Origin: Anaerolinea thermophila | GTDB lineage: Bacteria > Chloroflexota > Anaerolineae > Anaerolineales > Villigracilaceae | Reading direction: 5' to 3' | NCBI GenBank assembly: GCA_020722305.1 | Contig: DYLB01000042.1 | Location: 1 to 13,944, forward strand | Length of the DNA stretch: 13,944 nucleotides | In this document: positions 12,943-13,944 of the stretch, piece after piece | Position numbering within the stretch: the first letter of the stretch is position 1 | How the letters are laid out: every line of letters begins with the position of its first letter | Made by a program: the position numbers and the translations under genes | Notes under the pieces: model-generated | What the model saw: only the letters and a program-made list of their open reading frames with translations | Told to the model about the DNA's origin: nothing | Database searches by the model: none

Positions 12943-13764
12943 ATGGGCACGCTCTATCTCGTCGCCACCCCCATCGGCAACCTCGAAGACATGTCGCCGC
13001 GGGCCGTTCGCATCCTGCGCGAGGCGGTGCTGATCGCCGCCGAAGACACCCGCCACACCAAGGTGCTGCTCAAGCATTTCGGAATCGAAACCCCGCTGAC
13101 CAGCTATTTCGAACACAACAAGCTGCAAAAGATGGAGTCTATCCTCGTCAAACTTGCGGAGGGGGATGTCGCCCTGGTCTCGGACGCCGGCACCCCGGCC
13201 ATCAACGACCCCGGATACGAACTCGTTAAAGCGGCCCTCGCAGCCGGCCTGGACGTCCGGCCTGTTCCCGGACCCTCGGCCCCCATCGCCGCCCTGACCG
13301 TTTCCGGCCTGCCCACCGACAGTTTCCTATACCTCGGCTACCTGCCCCATAAAGCCACCGAACGCCGCAAATTCGCAGGGCAAATTGCCCATTTGCCCTA
13401 CACCCTGATCTTCCTCGAATCCCCCTACCGCATCCTCGAATCGCTTGCAGACCTGCTCGCCATACTCGGCAACCGCCGCGTCTGCGTGGCGCGGGAGATG
13501 ACCAAGCTGTTCGAGGAATACTGGCGTGGCACCTTGAGCGGCGCGCTGGACTATTTCGGGCGGCAGCCGGCGCGGGGAGAGTTTACGCTGGTCGTCGCCG
13601 GGCAGCAGCCAGGGAGCGGGCGGTGGGCGGAATCCGAACTGGAGGCGGCCATCCTGTCGGCAACGGAGGCAGGCCAAAAGTCCCGCGAGATCGCAGCCGA
13701 TTTGGCGGAAAAATCCGGTTGGAGCAAAAAGGAAATCTATCAGAAGATCGTCAAGCCGTCTTGA
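12943..13764 (+). CDS. rsmI: 16S rRNA (cytidine-1402 2'-O)-methyltransferase
   Basis: 273 residues, normal for RsmI. It methylates the ribose of C1402 in the 16S rRNA decoding centre using SAM. The tetrapyrrole-methylase-type fold shows LYLVATPIGNLEDMSPRAV at 4-22, IAAEDTRHTKVLL at 31-43, VALVSDAGTPAINDPG at 76-91, VPGPSAPIAALTVSGLPTDSF at 108-128 and the C-terminal helix-turn-helix-like KKEIYQKIVK. The ATG at 12943 follows TACAAT by six bases with no Shine-Dalgarno. The frame remains open upstream to 12445 but only through the HAD gene's antisense. Confidence 0.97.
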   Translation: MGTLYLVATPIGNLEDMSPRAVRILREAVLIAAEDTRHTKVLLKHFGIETPLTSYFEHNKLQKMESILVKLAEGDVALVSDAGTPAINDPGYELVKAALAAGLDVRPVPGPSAPIAALTVSGLPTDSFLYLGYLPHKATERRKFAGQIAHLPYTLIFLESPYRILESLADLLAILGNRRVCVAREMTKLFEEYWRGTLSGALDYFGRQPARGEFTLVVAGQQPGSGRWAESELEAAILSATEAGQKSREIAADLAEKSGWSKKEIYQKIVKPS

Positions 13765-13798
13765 TGGCTATTTTCAATACGGTTTCTTTAAATCAAAG

Positions 13799-13845
13799 GC
13801 TCCGCCGGGATGAGGGGGGCATCCCGAACGGAGCAATCCTATTTT
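13799..13845 (+). terminator. rsmI terminator hairpin
   Basis: GCTCCG (13799-13804) pairs with CGGAGC (13829-13834), and inside it CGGGATG (13806-13812) pairs with CATCCCG (13820-13826) around a 7-nt loop. Thirteen base pairs form with a small bulge, followed by AATCCTATTTT. It starts 34 bp after the rsmI stop. Confidence 0.7.
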
Positions 13846-13925
13846 GACATAATGCGCTCGAAAATGCAAGCTCTTAACAAAATTGCAAGGTTGACTCCGC
13901 TGCAAAAACCTTTTCTAACCACTAA

Positions 13926-13943
13926 GGACACGAAGGTCACGAA
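13926..13943. repeat. start of a short tandem repeat, cut by the window end
   Basis: GGACACGAA (13926-13934) is followed directly by GGTCACGAA (13935-13943), a 9-bp unit with one difference, preceded by CCACTAA. The array may continue beyond the window. The rest of 13846-13925 shows no convincing gene. Confidence 0.4.
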
Positions 13944-13944
13944 T

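Noticed and set aside
13864..13944. Possible partial gene starting at ATG 13864 (MQALNKIARL...)
   Set aside because: Open to the window edge but only 27 residues, with no Shine-Dalgarno, and ending in tandem repeat DNA. The CATAAT upstream is too weak to support it alone.

Overview
The window is an ordinary-looking bacterial chromosome segment of about 14 kb, GC-rich by eye and almost fully coding. It most likely comes from a member of the Chloroflexota, perhaps Anaerolineae. This is inferred from the tandem ArsR/DUF2087 regulators, a mevalonate kinase beside a UbiA-type polyprenyl-phosphate phosphoribosyltransferase, short palindromic intergenic repeats, and several genes that appear to be transcribed without a 5' leader. 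I found no phage, integrase, transposase, CRISPR array, tRNA or rRNA, and no convincing new defence or biosynthetic system. The interest is in gene starts, leaders, promoters and repeats.

Layout. Positions 37-1246 (+) hold a sigma70-like promoter whose start point falls in a perfect inverted repeat, followed by two translationally coupled ArsR-HTH/DUF2087 paralogues. Positions 1278-2763 (+) hold an extended -10 promoter and a large polytopic membrane protein with a probable leaderless GTG start. Positions 2772-6000 (-) hold a tight four-gene operon: macro domain, SpoU-family RNA methyltransferase, SAM methyltransferase, DUF711. Positions 6054-7424 (-) hold the classical infC-rpmI-rplT operon with its own promoter; infC most probably starts at ATT, 13 codons upstream of the GTG a simple ORF call would choose. 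Each gap in this operon can form an RNA hairpin.

Positions 7460-8278 (+) hold a fumarylacetoacetate-hydrolase-family enzyme. Positions 8315-10164 (-) hold a polyprenyl-phosphate phosphoribosyltransferase and a mevalonate kinase overlapping by four bases. Divergent from these across only 27 bp is tlyA (+), carrying an in-frame palindromic repeat insertion. It is followed by a small zinc-ribbon protein and a bPH2/SHOCT membrane protein (+). Positions 12228-12884 (-) hold a HAD-family protein, divergent from rsmI (12943-13764, +), with overlapping -10 elements between them. A strong hairpin follows rsmI, and the window ends in the start of a short tandem repeat.

The genes lean towards translation (IF-3, L35, L20, TlyA, RsmI, a SpoU methylase) and isoprenoid metabolism (mevalonate kinase plus a polyprenyl-phosphate transferase). 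Two related palindromic repeats sit exactly at the stop codons of the FAH and tlyA genes and supply their TAG; another copy lies after rplT.
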